NCBI GenBank assembly: GCA_030639305.1
Contig: DAOWCY010000003.1
Location: 1 to 64,000 of the forward strand
Length of the DNA stretch: 64,000 nucleotides
Reading direction: 5' to 3'
DNA from: JAGLQA01 sp023135565
Lineage (GTDB): Bacteria > Acidobacteriota > Aminicenantia > UBA2199
Shown here: piece after piece, positions 43,701 to 49,118 of the stretch
How positions within the stretch are numbered: the stretch's first letter is position 1
Layout of the letters: each line of letters begins with the position of its first letter
Program-made: the position numbers and the translations under genes
The notes under the pieces: generated by a model
Told to the model about the DNA's origin: nothing
Databases searched by the model: none
Seen by the model: the letters and a program-made list of their open reading frames with translations, nothing else

Positions 43701-44935
43701 TAAATGAAACTGAAATCACCCAGCCGGTTCTTTTTGCTTTCGAGTATGCGCTGGCGAAATTGTTAATGGCCTGGGGTATCGAACCCACAGCCATGATCGG
43801 TTACAGTTTCGGTGAGTATGTGGCAGCCTGTCTTGCCGGTGTGTTTTCCCTGCAAGATGCCTTAAAATTAGTGATAACCAGGGGACAATTGACCCGGCAG
43901 ACCCCGGAGGGCACTATGATCAGCGTCCCCCTGGCGGTAGAAAAGCTGCAGCCCCTGCTGCCCGGCGATTTATCTTTAGCGATTGTCAATGGTCCCACCT
44001 GCATCGTGTCGGGCTTGCGCGAAGCGGTGGAAGCCTTTGCCCAGAAGATGAAAGAGCAGCGGGTGATGTGTGTGCCGGTGAACATGTCCTATGCCATCCA
44101 TTCGCAGGTGATGGAGAGCATCAGGCCGGAGTATGAGAACAGTTTGAAAGAGATTGCTTTAAATAAGCCCCAAATACCCTATATCTCCAATGTGACGGCG
44201 CGCTGGATTAAAGACCGGGAAGCAGCCGATCCGCGCTATTGGGGAGATCATCTATGTTCGACAGTAAGGTTTTCCGATGGTCTAAAAGAACTGTTAAGAG
44301 AAGAAAATGCCATATTTATAGAGATCGGCCCCGGCCGCATATTGGGGATGATGGTACGGGTGCACAGTCACAAGAAACCCGGCCACATGATTCTCAATAC
44401 GGTGAAACACCCGCAGGAAAAAGTTTCCGATGACTATTTCCTGTTGGACAAAGTGGGTCAATTGTGGGCGAACGGTTGTGAAATCGACTGGGCCGGTTTT
44501 TATGGAGAAGAGCGGAGATGCCGTATCTCATTGCCCGGTTATCCTTTTTCCGGGAAGCGATATTGGTTCAACCCCGATGTGTTTAAAAGCGCCGGCAGCC
44601 TGTCGTCGCTGTCGCAGGCGCTGCAAAGCGCACCCGGCAGCGATGAAGAGGAAGCCGAAACCGGGGTTGAAGCGGAAGAGCGCGAGTATGTGGCTCCCCG
44701 TAACGAAATTGAAGAGGCGATAGCGCAGTTATGGCAGAAGCAAATGGGGATTGCGAAAATCAGTATCCATGATGACTTTTTTTACTTGAACGGCAGTTCG
44801 CTGGTAGCCACGCAGATACTGGCGCGTATGCAGCAGGACTATGAAGTTGAGATACCCATCGAGAAATTTTTCGAGGAACCCACCATCGCTCATCTGGCAG
44901 GAATAATCAAGAGGATAAAAGGCGGCGGTTTGTAA
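34769..44935 (+). CDS. Hybrid NRPS-PKS, TubC-C-A-PCP-C-A-PCP-KS-AT-ACP
   Basis: 3388 aa from ATG 34769, which overlaps the previous stop as ATGA and has GGAGGAGG upstream. Residues 1-55: TubC-like docking domain (TTRLFSRLKEQGIILHL). C1 from 74 (HHIISDG near 232). A1 547-1115 (YTSGSTGRPKG, FDITTLEIW, YGPTENT, YRTGDL). PCP1 GGHSLRA near 1163. C2 from 1219 (HHIIGDG). A2 1678-2205 (YTSGTTGRPKG, FDAFVEEL, YGPTEST). PCP2 GGTSLDI near 2251. KS from 2358 with cysteine in ACSTS, histidines in EAHGT and SNIGH. AT with GQGSQY near 2893, GYSFGEY near 3011 and a YAIHS selectivity motif. ACP with NGSSL near 3345. No KR, DH, ER or TE. In-frame inserts lie near residues 160-198, 700-715, 939-985, 1821-1843, 2070-2090 and 2941-2975. 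Confidence 0.94.
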   Translation: MSTTRLFSRLKEQGIILHLVEDNLKIAAPEGKLTAALLAEIKAQKSEIIEFLKKHIQKQEKFAAIEPAAERAYYPLSSAQERLYIVHHMMEENISYNMPAVMELIGPVEREKMEAVFRGLIERHESLRTSFAVIDEQPVQEIHSPEEIEFEIEYYDLEKKGDRQKDDLHSAPHVVKEAPESANENTPHHSSLIIHNSVLEFIRPFDLASAPLIRAGLIKIGEEKHLLMVDMHHIISDGTSIGILTGEFAALYGGQDLLSLKLQYKDYAAWQRSEEQIEAVKGQERFWLDRFAGELPLLNLPTDYPRPPVQDFKGDTLYFEIGKDRTKALKTLAAEEEVTLYMVLLSIYNIFLSKISGQEDVIVGTPTAGRRHADLHHIIGMFVNTLALRNYPAGNKTFRGFLNEVKNVTLAAFENQDYPFENLVDKIAVSRTTARNPLFDTMFALQNIDIPVEAMTALKMRPYKYEAGIAKFDLAIDIVEKGDILGAKIDYSTALFKRETVERFPVYFKETISSVSDAPDQELWQVDLLPEKAKERLLYDFNDTVVDYPRDRTIPELFDRQVEKTPENIAVVEIDVGEDGVESGPVSLTYRELNEESGHLAAVLIEKGVEPGTIVGIMVASSIEMITGLLGILKAGGAYLPIDPAYPKDRKQYILADSSAGLLLTTGSLSEKVDDLEMKEIKTVYIDSPVKVKDEVEAKMGTAALTTRGGTNRSPVSDLAYIIYTSGSTGRPKGVMVEHRGVVRLVKKPNFIDFQEGKRLLMTGALVFDITTLEIWGPLLNGLRLYLVGKEIIMDAGKLRDAVVNKKITILHLIPQLFNQFLEQCPDMFAGLEYFLVGGDLVKPGPVIKLRNMYDHIKILHCYGPTENTTFSTTFPVEKDYGERLPIGKPISNSSVYILNKYKKLQPIGIPGELYVGGDGLARGYLNNPQLTAEKFLSLSFDLDRSDKSEPITLYRTGEGAAHPPSKLTSGRSSNFTGHNLPITLYRTGDLACRLPDGNIEFLGRIDHQVKVRGVRIELGEIENRLIEQNEVKEAVVIAREDKTGDKYLCAYIVASSMEQGTVSGEDTDRGLSSSKLREYLSFRLPDYMAPSYFVFLERMPLNPNGKVDLKALPEPGLGESEVEYVAPRNEIEKKLVGIWSEILGLEKEIIGIDADFFQLGGHSLRATILTAKIHKKLAVKVPLVELFQKSTIRKLALFLETAVKERHFSIKVVEKKEYYPLSSAQNRFFILQQVTPGSAAYNMPMVNQIEGRLKKEKFETALREMIHRHESFRTSFRLIGNRPVQCVHDPADIEFKMDYFDLTGTSLAAGSLQSAAGIIRDFVRPFDLSKAPLLRLGLIKLAEARHVLLFDIHHIIGDGTSLNIFLQEFMILYGNGRLEPLPLQYRDFAQWQYDNLDAGKLREQENYWLERFSGEVPVLNMPTDFPRPSIQSFAGDKFDFVLEESLTADLYGLIKKTGTTLNIALLAVFNILLSRYSGQEDIIIGTTIFGRHHTDLQNIFGLLLETLAFRNYPRGERTFEQFFQEVKQAVLADFENQAYPFRELIKKLGAENEISRNPVFDAMLIIQNLEQTEFKLEGLQFSPYKPDDIELYDTSKLDFTLEAFETGEEIVFHLEYCTRLYKRQTMERFARHFINIIREVVREPGIRLAAIAVIDEEERERLLVEFNDTGPGTGVNKSRTIVQRFSDQVEKIPHRIAVLGACADVPGCVPGGEQRLAQLTYSALDEKSNRLALLLQEKGAEPDTIAAVLVEPFLEMPVALWGILKSGAAYLPIEPGTPADRISYMLEDSGARLLLTTRGVWEAVGSLENWPGEVIFIEQQAHHVGGDLAASRQANHAGGDLSYVIYTSGTTGRPKGVLVEHGNLSSYIAAFENEFDLGPEDTVIQQVSYAFDAFVEELYPILIKGGKLAIPGKAANRDLRALCNFIAAMRVTFITCSPQLLNEFDKVVGSLPPGTANPLSSLRILISGGDRLKGRYIENLRKKGAVYNTYGPTESTVCTTYYRCDPEGEVSDDVPIGKPISGYSVYIVDKYDNLLPIGVPGELCAAGPGVTRGYLNQPELTAGKFVQPDRTNKKNRSYTSYRTYTPYKSYRTGDLARWLADGNVEFLGRIDRQVNIRGFRIELAEIEAQLTALGNIKEAVVVERERKSGQDYLTAYVVCEGELDQTGVKNHLSRMLPDYMIPPYILAVEQIPLTPTGKIDHKRLPSPDAPVDRVYAAPGSEKEKILAGIWQEVLELERVGLDDNFFDIGGTSLDIFKVNTGIKEEFDREIPVVSMFRHTTVRSLVHLLEEGEEEGLPEAKRLEFAAALNEGKKIMKKRIGIEGPSPEELKPGTSSEAAAGMEMETAAVVPRTGLEIAVIGMAGIFPGSRNIDEFWQNLKNGVEGIAFFSEKELEAEGIDTETLKNPNYIKAKGIAADAEYFDSSFFGYTPMEAQLMDPQIRIFTQCVWHALEDAGYDPFSYNRRIGLYAGANPNLQWELITTFANVNRGLSGFMVAQLKDKDFMCTHISYKLDLKGPSYAVQTACSTSLVAVHMAVQSLLNGECEMALAGGAAVGIPKKNGYIYQEGMIFSADGHNRTFDAAAKGSVFSDGVGAVVLKRLRDAIADRDNIYAVVKGSATNNDGIRKIGYTAPSIDGQAEVIKTAQLMAEVEPESITYIEAHGTATPLGDTVEIEALKKAFNTEKKGFCAVGTVKSNIGHLYSAAGAAGFIKTVLALKQRLIPPTLHFNTPNPQIDFENSPFYVVSELTEWKSKSLEAAHAAGPLRAGVSAFGIGGTNAHVVLEEFAGPVTGSEVEHSRKLKLLALSARTGPELNRLTDNLINYLLENPGIDFADAAYTLQVGRKHLPYRKMAVLPAPDLKEKEEAEKLSPVAKRTAVVFNKEEHRPVYFMICGQGSQYVNMGIDLYRSEAVFRKEIDRCFEILEPLTGYDLKEVLYPEEKGTSKKEHKLNKSFDQTFSKVWPPAGPPEARQEKKEPINETEITQPVLFAFEYALAKLLMAWGIEPTAMIGYSFGEYVAACLAGVFSLQDALKLVITRGQLTRQTPEGTMISVPLAVEKLQPLLPGDLSLAIVNGPTCIVSGLREAVEAFAQKMKEQRVMCVPVNMSYAIHSQVMESIRPEYENSLKEIALNKPQIPYISNVTARWIKDREAADPRYWGDHLCSTVRFSDGLKELLREENAIFIEIGPGRILGMMVRVHSHKKPGHMILNTVKHPQEKVSDDYFLLDKVGQLWANGCEIDWAGFYGEERRCRISLPGYPFSGKRYWFNPDVFKSAGSLSSLSQALQSAPGSDEEEAETGVEAEEREYVAPRNEIEEAIAQLWQKQMGIAKISIHDDFFYLNGSSLVATQILARMQQDYEVEIPIEKFFEEPTIAHLAGIIKRIKGGGL
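37645..37659. repeat. GGGTGCGGCGCACCC hairpin inside the NRPS-PKS gene
   Basis: Identical to the intergenic copy at 978-992. It lies within a 45-residue insert in which ITLYRTG appears twice (before and after the insert), just ahead of motif A7. Confidence 0.85.
40228..40295. repeat. In-frame repeat insert before motif A3 of the second adenylation domain
   Basis: Two direct copies of CAGGCC(C/A)ACCACG-(T/C)(G/A)GGCGGGGATTTA around GCCGCTTCGCGGC (40256-40268), which is the reverse complement of the intergenic hairpin at 12956 and 15681. Translated, the two copies read QAHHVGGDL and QANHAGGDL. Confidence 0.85.
43622..43679 (+). repeat. 58-bp palindromic dispersed element, copy 9, in frame inside the NRPS-PKS gene
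   Basis: Inserted at a codon boundary (codon 2952) in the acyltransferase domain, between the GQGSQY and GYSFGEY motifs. It encodes the same SFDQTFSKVWPPAGPPEA peptide as copy 8, and shares its AAATTAAAC and AGGCAAGGCAA flanks. GGGGACAAGC lies about 30 bases upstream. Confidence 0.93.
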
Positions 44936-44967
44936 TTTGTAATTTAAAACGATAGGAGAAAAAATAT

Positions 44968-47175
44968 ATGACTAAAAAATTGTTGTTCTTAATTGTGCTG
45001 ACACTGTTTTTATACAGCAGTGCGGCGTGGCCGGTAGAATATCAGGCTGACGGCAAAATAATCATCCCCGATAAAGTCACCGGGGAAATAACCATCGACG
45101 GAAAATTGCATGAAGCAGTGTGGCAAATACCACCGTTGGACAAAGAATTCATGTCCTTGATTCCCAATTACGGCAATCCCCTGGGGCTAAAGACATTGGT
45201 ATGGGCAGCCTATGATAAAGGAAGTATTTATTTTGCTTTCAAGTGTTTCGATCCCGAATCGAAAAAAATCAAGTCATCCATAGCGCAGCGGGATAAAATC
45301 TTTAACGACGATGTGTTTGGCGTTTTGCTCGACGCCTCAGGTAATAAACAGGGGAGTTATGAATTTTATACCAATCCCAGGGGCATCCAGATGGACTCAC
45401 TAAATTCTGCTGTCAGCGGTGTGGATTTTGAACCCGATTTTGTCTGGGAAAGTGCGGGGCGGATGATCCCCGAAGGCTACCAGGGAGAAATACGAATCCC
45501 CTTAGAAAGTATTCGTTACCAACGCGGTAAAAATAAAGAAGTCAAGATGAGGGTGATGTTTTACCGCGGGGTGCCTCACCGGGGCGTGGTGGCCACCTGG
45601 CCCGGTATTGAAACCGGGCAAACAGAATATAATTTTATGGCATCTCTCCTCTACCATGATCTCAAAAACACCCTTAAATTGGAAGTGCTGCCTAATATTA
45701 CCTACAGCCGGAACTCTGACCGGGTGAATCCCGACACCTGGGATACTACTACAGATACCAACGTCGGGGTGGGCATCAAATACGGTATCACCTCCTCTAT
45801 AACAGCGGAAGGCACGGTGAATCCCGATTATAGCCAGGTAGAAAGCGACGCCTTCCAGGTAGAAGTCAATCGCCGTTACCCCATATTTTTCAGTGAGAAA
45901 CGTCCCTTTTTCATGGAAAGCAAGGAAGTATTGGATTTTACCCTCATTCACCAGAGTATGATGATAGACCCCATTCATACCCGTTCTATCATCGATCCCG
46001 GCTGGGCGCTCAAACTCAGCGGTTCGGCAGGCAAGATGAATTTCGCCATGCTGACAGCAAACGACAGGTCCGCGGGCCGGCCCTGGGACACCGGCGTCAA
46101 CCCCAATGAAGGCAAAAACGCTTTATTCGGACTTTTTAGAGCTAAATACAACATCGGCAGTGATAATTCTTTAGGAGTTCTCTACAGCGGCCGTCGTTTT
46201 GGCGACCAACAAAACGATGTAGTAGGCGCCGATATAAAGTACCGGCTCTCTAAAGAAATCAGGGCCAGCCTGTCGTATCTTCATACCTCTACTCAAAATG
46301 CTGAGAATGAACCGGTGGCAAAAGGAAGCGGTTTGAATGCCATGCTGCAGTATAATTCCCCCAAACTGATTTCTTGGGCCATATACGAGCGTTATGACCC
46401 CGATTTCTATATGTCTACCGCGTTCCTGCTGCGGAGCAGTATCAGTAGGGCAGCCTTCGGTATCGGCCCCGTGTTTAATGTAAATACAAAGGGTTTGCCC
46501 TGGTTGAAACGGATTATCCCCTTTACCCATTACTATAAAGTGCATGACTTAGGAACTAAGATGACCGATACCAGTTGGGAATTGGGAGTGAACCTGGCTC
46601 TAGCGCCACTGGGAGAGCTATATCTCGAATACTGGGATGAAAGTGAAGCATGGGCAGGCCAACTCTTAGATAAGAACTATTTTCACTCCATCGGTTACAT
46701 CCAACTGTTCAAATGGCTGCATATATTTGAGGATATCACCATCGGCGACCAGGTTTTCTATCATCCTACAACCCCTTTTGTAGGTAATGGCAAACTCATG
46801 CAGATCAGCATTACTCTTGAACCGGGAGCTAACATCAAACTCGGTTTAGATTACCTCTACTCGAACCTCAAAACAAAAGAAGATAAACAGGAAGTTTACT
46901 CCGGCAGTATATACAATTTGCACACCACCTATCAATTCAACAGGTATTTTTTCATACGCGGCATCCTTCGTTACGACGGTTTCCAGGACAAAATGTTGAC
47001 CGATTTCCTGGCTTCCTTTACGCTGATACCCGGCACCGTGGTTCATCTGGGCTACGGTTCCCTTTATCACAAAAACCAGTGGCAGGGTAACCGGTGGATT
47101 CCCGGGCAGGGTGATTTTATGGAAATGAAGCGGGGACTATTCTTTAAAGCCAGTTACCTATGGCGAATAAAGTAG
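44968..47175 (+). CDS. DUF5916-type outer membrane protein with N-terminal CBM9-like domain
   Basis: 735 aa. Signal peptide MTKKLLFLIVLTLFLYSSAA. Residues about 30-230 resemble a family 9 carbohydrate-binding module (EITIDGKLHEAVWQIPPLDKEF, WAAYDKGSIYFAFKCFDPE, DDVFGVLLDASGNKQGSYEFYTNPRG). The rest is the DUF5916 region: the hallmark INPDYSQVESDAFQVEVN-like phrase (here VNPDYSQVESDAFQVEVN), FFSEKRPFFMES, and then alternating beta strands to the end, consistent with an outer-membrane barrel. A GATAGGAG Shine-Dalgarno lies upstream. It starts 33 bases after the megasynthase gene and may share its transcript; whether it exports the product is unknown. Confidence 0.85.
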   Translation: MTKKLLFLIVLTLFLYSSAAWPVEYQADGKIIIPDKVTGEITIDGKLHEAVWQIPPLDKEFMSLIPNYGNPLGLKTLVWAAYDKGSIYFAFKCFDPESKKIKSSIAQRDKIFNDDVFGVLLDASGNKQGSYEFYTNPRGIQMDSLNSAVSGVDFEPDFVWESAGRMIPEGYQGEIRIPLESIRYQRGKNKEVKMRVMFYRGVPHRGVVATWPGIETGQTEYNFMASLLYHDLKNTLKLEVLPNITYSRNSDRVNPDTWDTTTDTNVGVGIKYGITSSITAEGTVNPDYSQVESDAFQVEVNRRYPIFFSEKRPFFMESKEVLDFTLIHQSMMIDPIHTRSIIDPGWALKLSGSAGKMNFAMLTANDRSAGRPWDTGVNPNEGKNALFGLFRAKYNIGSDNSLGVLYSGRRFGDQQNDVVGADIKYRLSKEIRASLSYLHTSTQNAENEPVAKGSGLNAMLQYNSPKLISWAIYERYDPDFYMSTAFLLRSSISRAAFGIGPVFNVNTKGLPWLKRIIPFTHYYKVHDLGTKMTDTSWELGVNLALAPLGELYLEYWDESEAWAGQLLDKNYFHSIGYIQLFKWLHIFEDITIGDQVFYHPTTPFVGNGKLMQISITLEPGANIKLGLDYLYSNLKTKEDKQEVYSGSIYNLHTTYQFNRYFFIRGILRYDGFQDKMLTDFLASFTLIPGTVVHLGYGSLYHKNQWQGNRWIPGQGDFMEMKRGLFFKASYLWRIK

Positions 47176-47199
47176 ATGATCAAAAAAAGGAGATAAAAA

Positions 47200-47850
47200 A
47201 TGAAAATTATTAAAAGTTCAATCGTATTTCTATTGATTTTATGCTTTGCTATTTCTTTACCGGCAGATTCCTTTTCTACCGACCGGGAAAAGCAGGAACA
47301 GGCGATGTCGGCAGAAGAGCAAAAGATGGTGAAACGCTGGAAAGAATTGGCCACTCCCGGCGAGAGACACAAGCACCTGCGGTATTTTGTCGGTGAATGG
47401 GAAAGCGTTCAGAAAATCTGGGCTGAACCCGGGGCCGAACCGCTGCAGAGTGCGCAGGAGATTAGCGTCAAATTGTTATATGGAGGTCGTTTTACGGAAG
47501 CCCATATCAAATTTAAGCAGGAGTTTTTTGGAGTTAAAATCGAAGGTACTGTAATAACCGGTTATAATAATTATACGGGAAAATTTTTTTCCGTAACCTT
47601 TGGCAATGATAGCACAGGTTACAGTTCAATGTCCGGCACCCTGGATAAGACCGGTAAAGTCAGGACCGATCACATCGAGATAGATGATTTTATGACCGGC
47701 AAGAAAGTCAAGTTTAAGGCCATAACAACGATTATAAATAAGGATAAATACACTTATGAATCATACCAGGTGGATTCTAAAGGGAATGAGGTAAAATACA
47801 TGGAGGTCACTTATTACCGGGAAAAAGGGGCTGGCAGCCCCATCCCATAA
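47200..47850 (+). CDS. DUF1579 family exported protein
   Basis: 216 aa. Signal peptide MKIIKSSIVFLLILCFAISLPADS. The body matches DUF1579: HKHLRYFVGEWESVQKIW (the conserved G-x-W at the start of the domain), a series of strands with LYGGRFTEAHIKF, ITGYNNYTGKFFSVTFGNDSTG and the closing YMEVTYYREK. The fold is a lipocalin/THAP4-like beta barrel; the ligand is unknown. AAAGGAG lies upstream of the ATG, and the gene follows the DUF5916 gene by 24 bases, so the two are probably cotranscribed. It is periplasmic or secreted. Confidence 0.82.
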   Translation: MKIIKSSIVFLLILCFAISLPADSFSTDREKQEQAMSAEEQKMVKRWKELATPGERHKHLRYFVGEWESVQKIWAEPGAEPLQSAQEISVKLLYGGRFTEAHIKFKQEFFGVKIEGTVITGYNNYTGKFFSVTFGNDSTGYSSMSGTLDKTGKVRTDHIEIDDFMTGKKVKFKAITTIINKDKYTYESYQVDSKGNEVKYMEVTYYREKGAGSPIP

Positions 47851-47904
47851 GGGGCACGGATTTGCAAAAACTCCAGGTATAACAGCTTTGCAGTGGTTTT
47901 TTTT

Positions 47905-47962
47905 GCACAGGAAAAGGAGTAGTGGAATGTTTGGAAGGGCATTCCATTACTCCTGCCTGTGC
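47905..47962. repeat. Long imperfect hairpin
   Basis: GCACAGG...AGGAGTAGTGGAATG pairs with CATTCCATTACTCCT...CCTGTGC, a 22-24-base stem with a small asymmetric bulge and a ~9-base loop. It lies between the DUF1579 and MBL genes. The T-run is on the 5' side (47897-47904), so it is not an ordinary terminator in either direction; a MITE-like origin or attenuator role is possible. Confidence 0.7.
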
Positions 47963-47993
47963 GAGAAGCGAACTGGATTTAAAGGTGATTATA

Positions 47994-48776
47994 ATGAGCA
48001 GGAATAAAGCAAAAACCAAAAAAACAAAAGTGATCGAGAACCTTTACCTATATGAATTTATCGACGAAGACGCCATACTACCGGACACCATAACGGTAAT
48101 GGTCCAGGGCAGCCGGGCGCTTTTGATCGATACCGCTTACCCGGAATACGCCGAACATGTAAAAAAGGACCTCGAAGAGCAGGGAATCTCGGTGGAAATT
48201 ATTATACTTTCACACTATCACTCCGATCATGTCAGCGGCTGTGCGGTTTTTACCCCGTGCGAAATCTACGCCGGCGAACATTTTGAACACAGTTATAACA
48301 ATTGCCGCATCTGGGAACCCGGTTACACCTATGTCAAACCGCAGCACTTGATAAAAGACGGTGATTCCCTCTCGTTCGGTGATTTCGAACTGGAATTCCT
48401 TTATGCGCCGGGGCACAGCCCCTGCGGTGTGATAACGAAAATTACGGAGAGGATTGTTCATATAGGGGATTTAATCATGATGTCTAAGAATAACCGGGCG
48501 GTTCTTCCCTTCATAGCGGACGGCGGTAATTTTGCCGGGCACATACAGAGCCTGGAACTTTTAAAAAAGATAGAGCCGGAAATAGTTGTAGTGCCGCATG
48601 GCGGACGAATTGAGAATAAAGAAAACATCGAAAAAGAAATAGAGGATCGAATTTATTACTTAGAACAGACCTCCAGTGCCATGGGCACACTGCCTTTGCC
48701 GGCCTGTTTGAAGGAAAATATTTCCGCCTACGATCATCTTGAATTTCACGATACCAACCTGACGCGGCTTTTTTGA
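47994..48776 (+). CDS. MBL-fold metallo-hydrolase
   Basis: 260 aa from ATG 47994, preceded by AAAGGTG; the longer frame to 47922 reads through the hairpin and is rejected. The zinc-binding motif is complete: ILSHYHSDHVSG (HxHxDH), a later metal histidine in APGHSPCGV, an aspartate in VHIGDLIMMS and a histidine in VVVPHGGRIE. The N-terminus (VIENLYLYEFIDEDAI...VMVQGSRALLIDTAYPE) is the usual MBL beta-sheet. The substrate is unknown; in NRPS loci such proteins can be hydrolases or thioesterases, but nothing here proves that link. Confidence 0.87.
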   Translation: MSRNKAKTKKTKVIENLYLYEFIDEDAILPDTITVMVQGSRALLIDTAYPEYAEHVKKDLEEQGISVEIIILSHYHSDHVSGCAVFTPCEIYAGEHFEHSYNNCRIWEPGYTYVKPQHLIKDGDSLSFGDFELEFLYAPGHSPCGVITKITERIVHIGDLIMMSKNNRAVLPFIADGGNFAGHIQSLELLKKIEPEIVVVPHGGRIENKENIEKEIEDRIYYLEQTSSAMGTLPLPACLKENISAYDHLEFHDTNLTRLF

Positions 48777-49118
48777 AGTATTAACCTAACTAACAAGGTT
48801 TTCGCTGCCGGATAGTAGTGTAGGGAGATTTTCACAAATTATTATTGTACTGCCGGCGGAGCTGCGTTTTTTTATAGATGGAAGATAGGGGAGGGGGAAC
48901 CATGAAAATTGTTACAACTGCTATTCGAACTAACCGGTTTGTCTCGAAAAGCAGGCAGCATCGTAGTATACGACTTTTTTTCGAGAGAAAAAAATAAAAA
49001 TCTATTTTTATTTGGAGTAAGGATACCGTACTTTTATTTTAGAAAGCCGCAGTAGGAAAGGATCTCGGGACAGGCAGCTATTGGCGTCGCCTGTAATAAT
49101 TTTCACGGTTTCCAGGAT
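48777..49118. other. Spacer with decayed sequence
   Basis: About 340 bases without a supported gene. A 31-codon frame at 48902 (MKIVTTAIRTNRFVSKSRQH...) has a GGGAGGGGGAA Shine-Dalgarno but no recognisable family. From about 49100 the sequence gradually becomes NRPS-like in the frame of the following fragment, with stop codons upstream. Confidence 0.5.

Noticed and set aside
48902..48997. 31-codon frame with a good Shine-Dalgarno after the MBL gene
   Set aside because: No recognisable family and no conservation evidence; mentioned only in the spacer entry.
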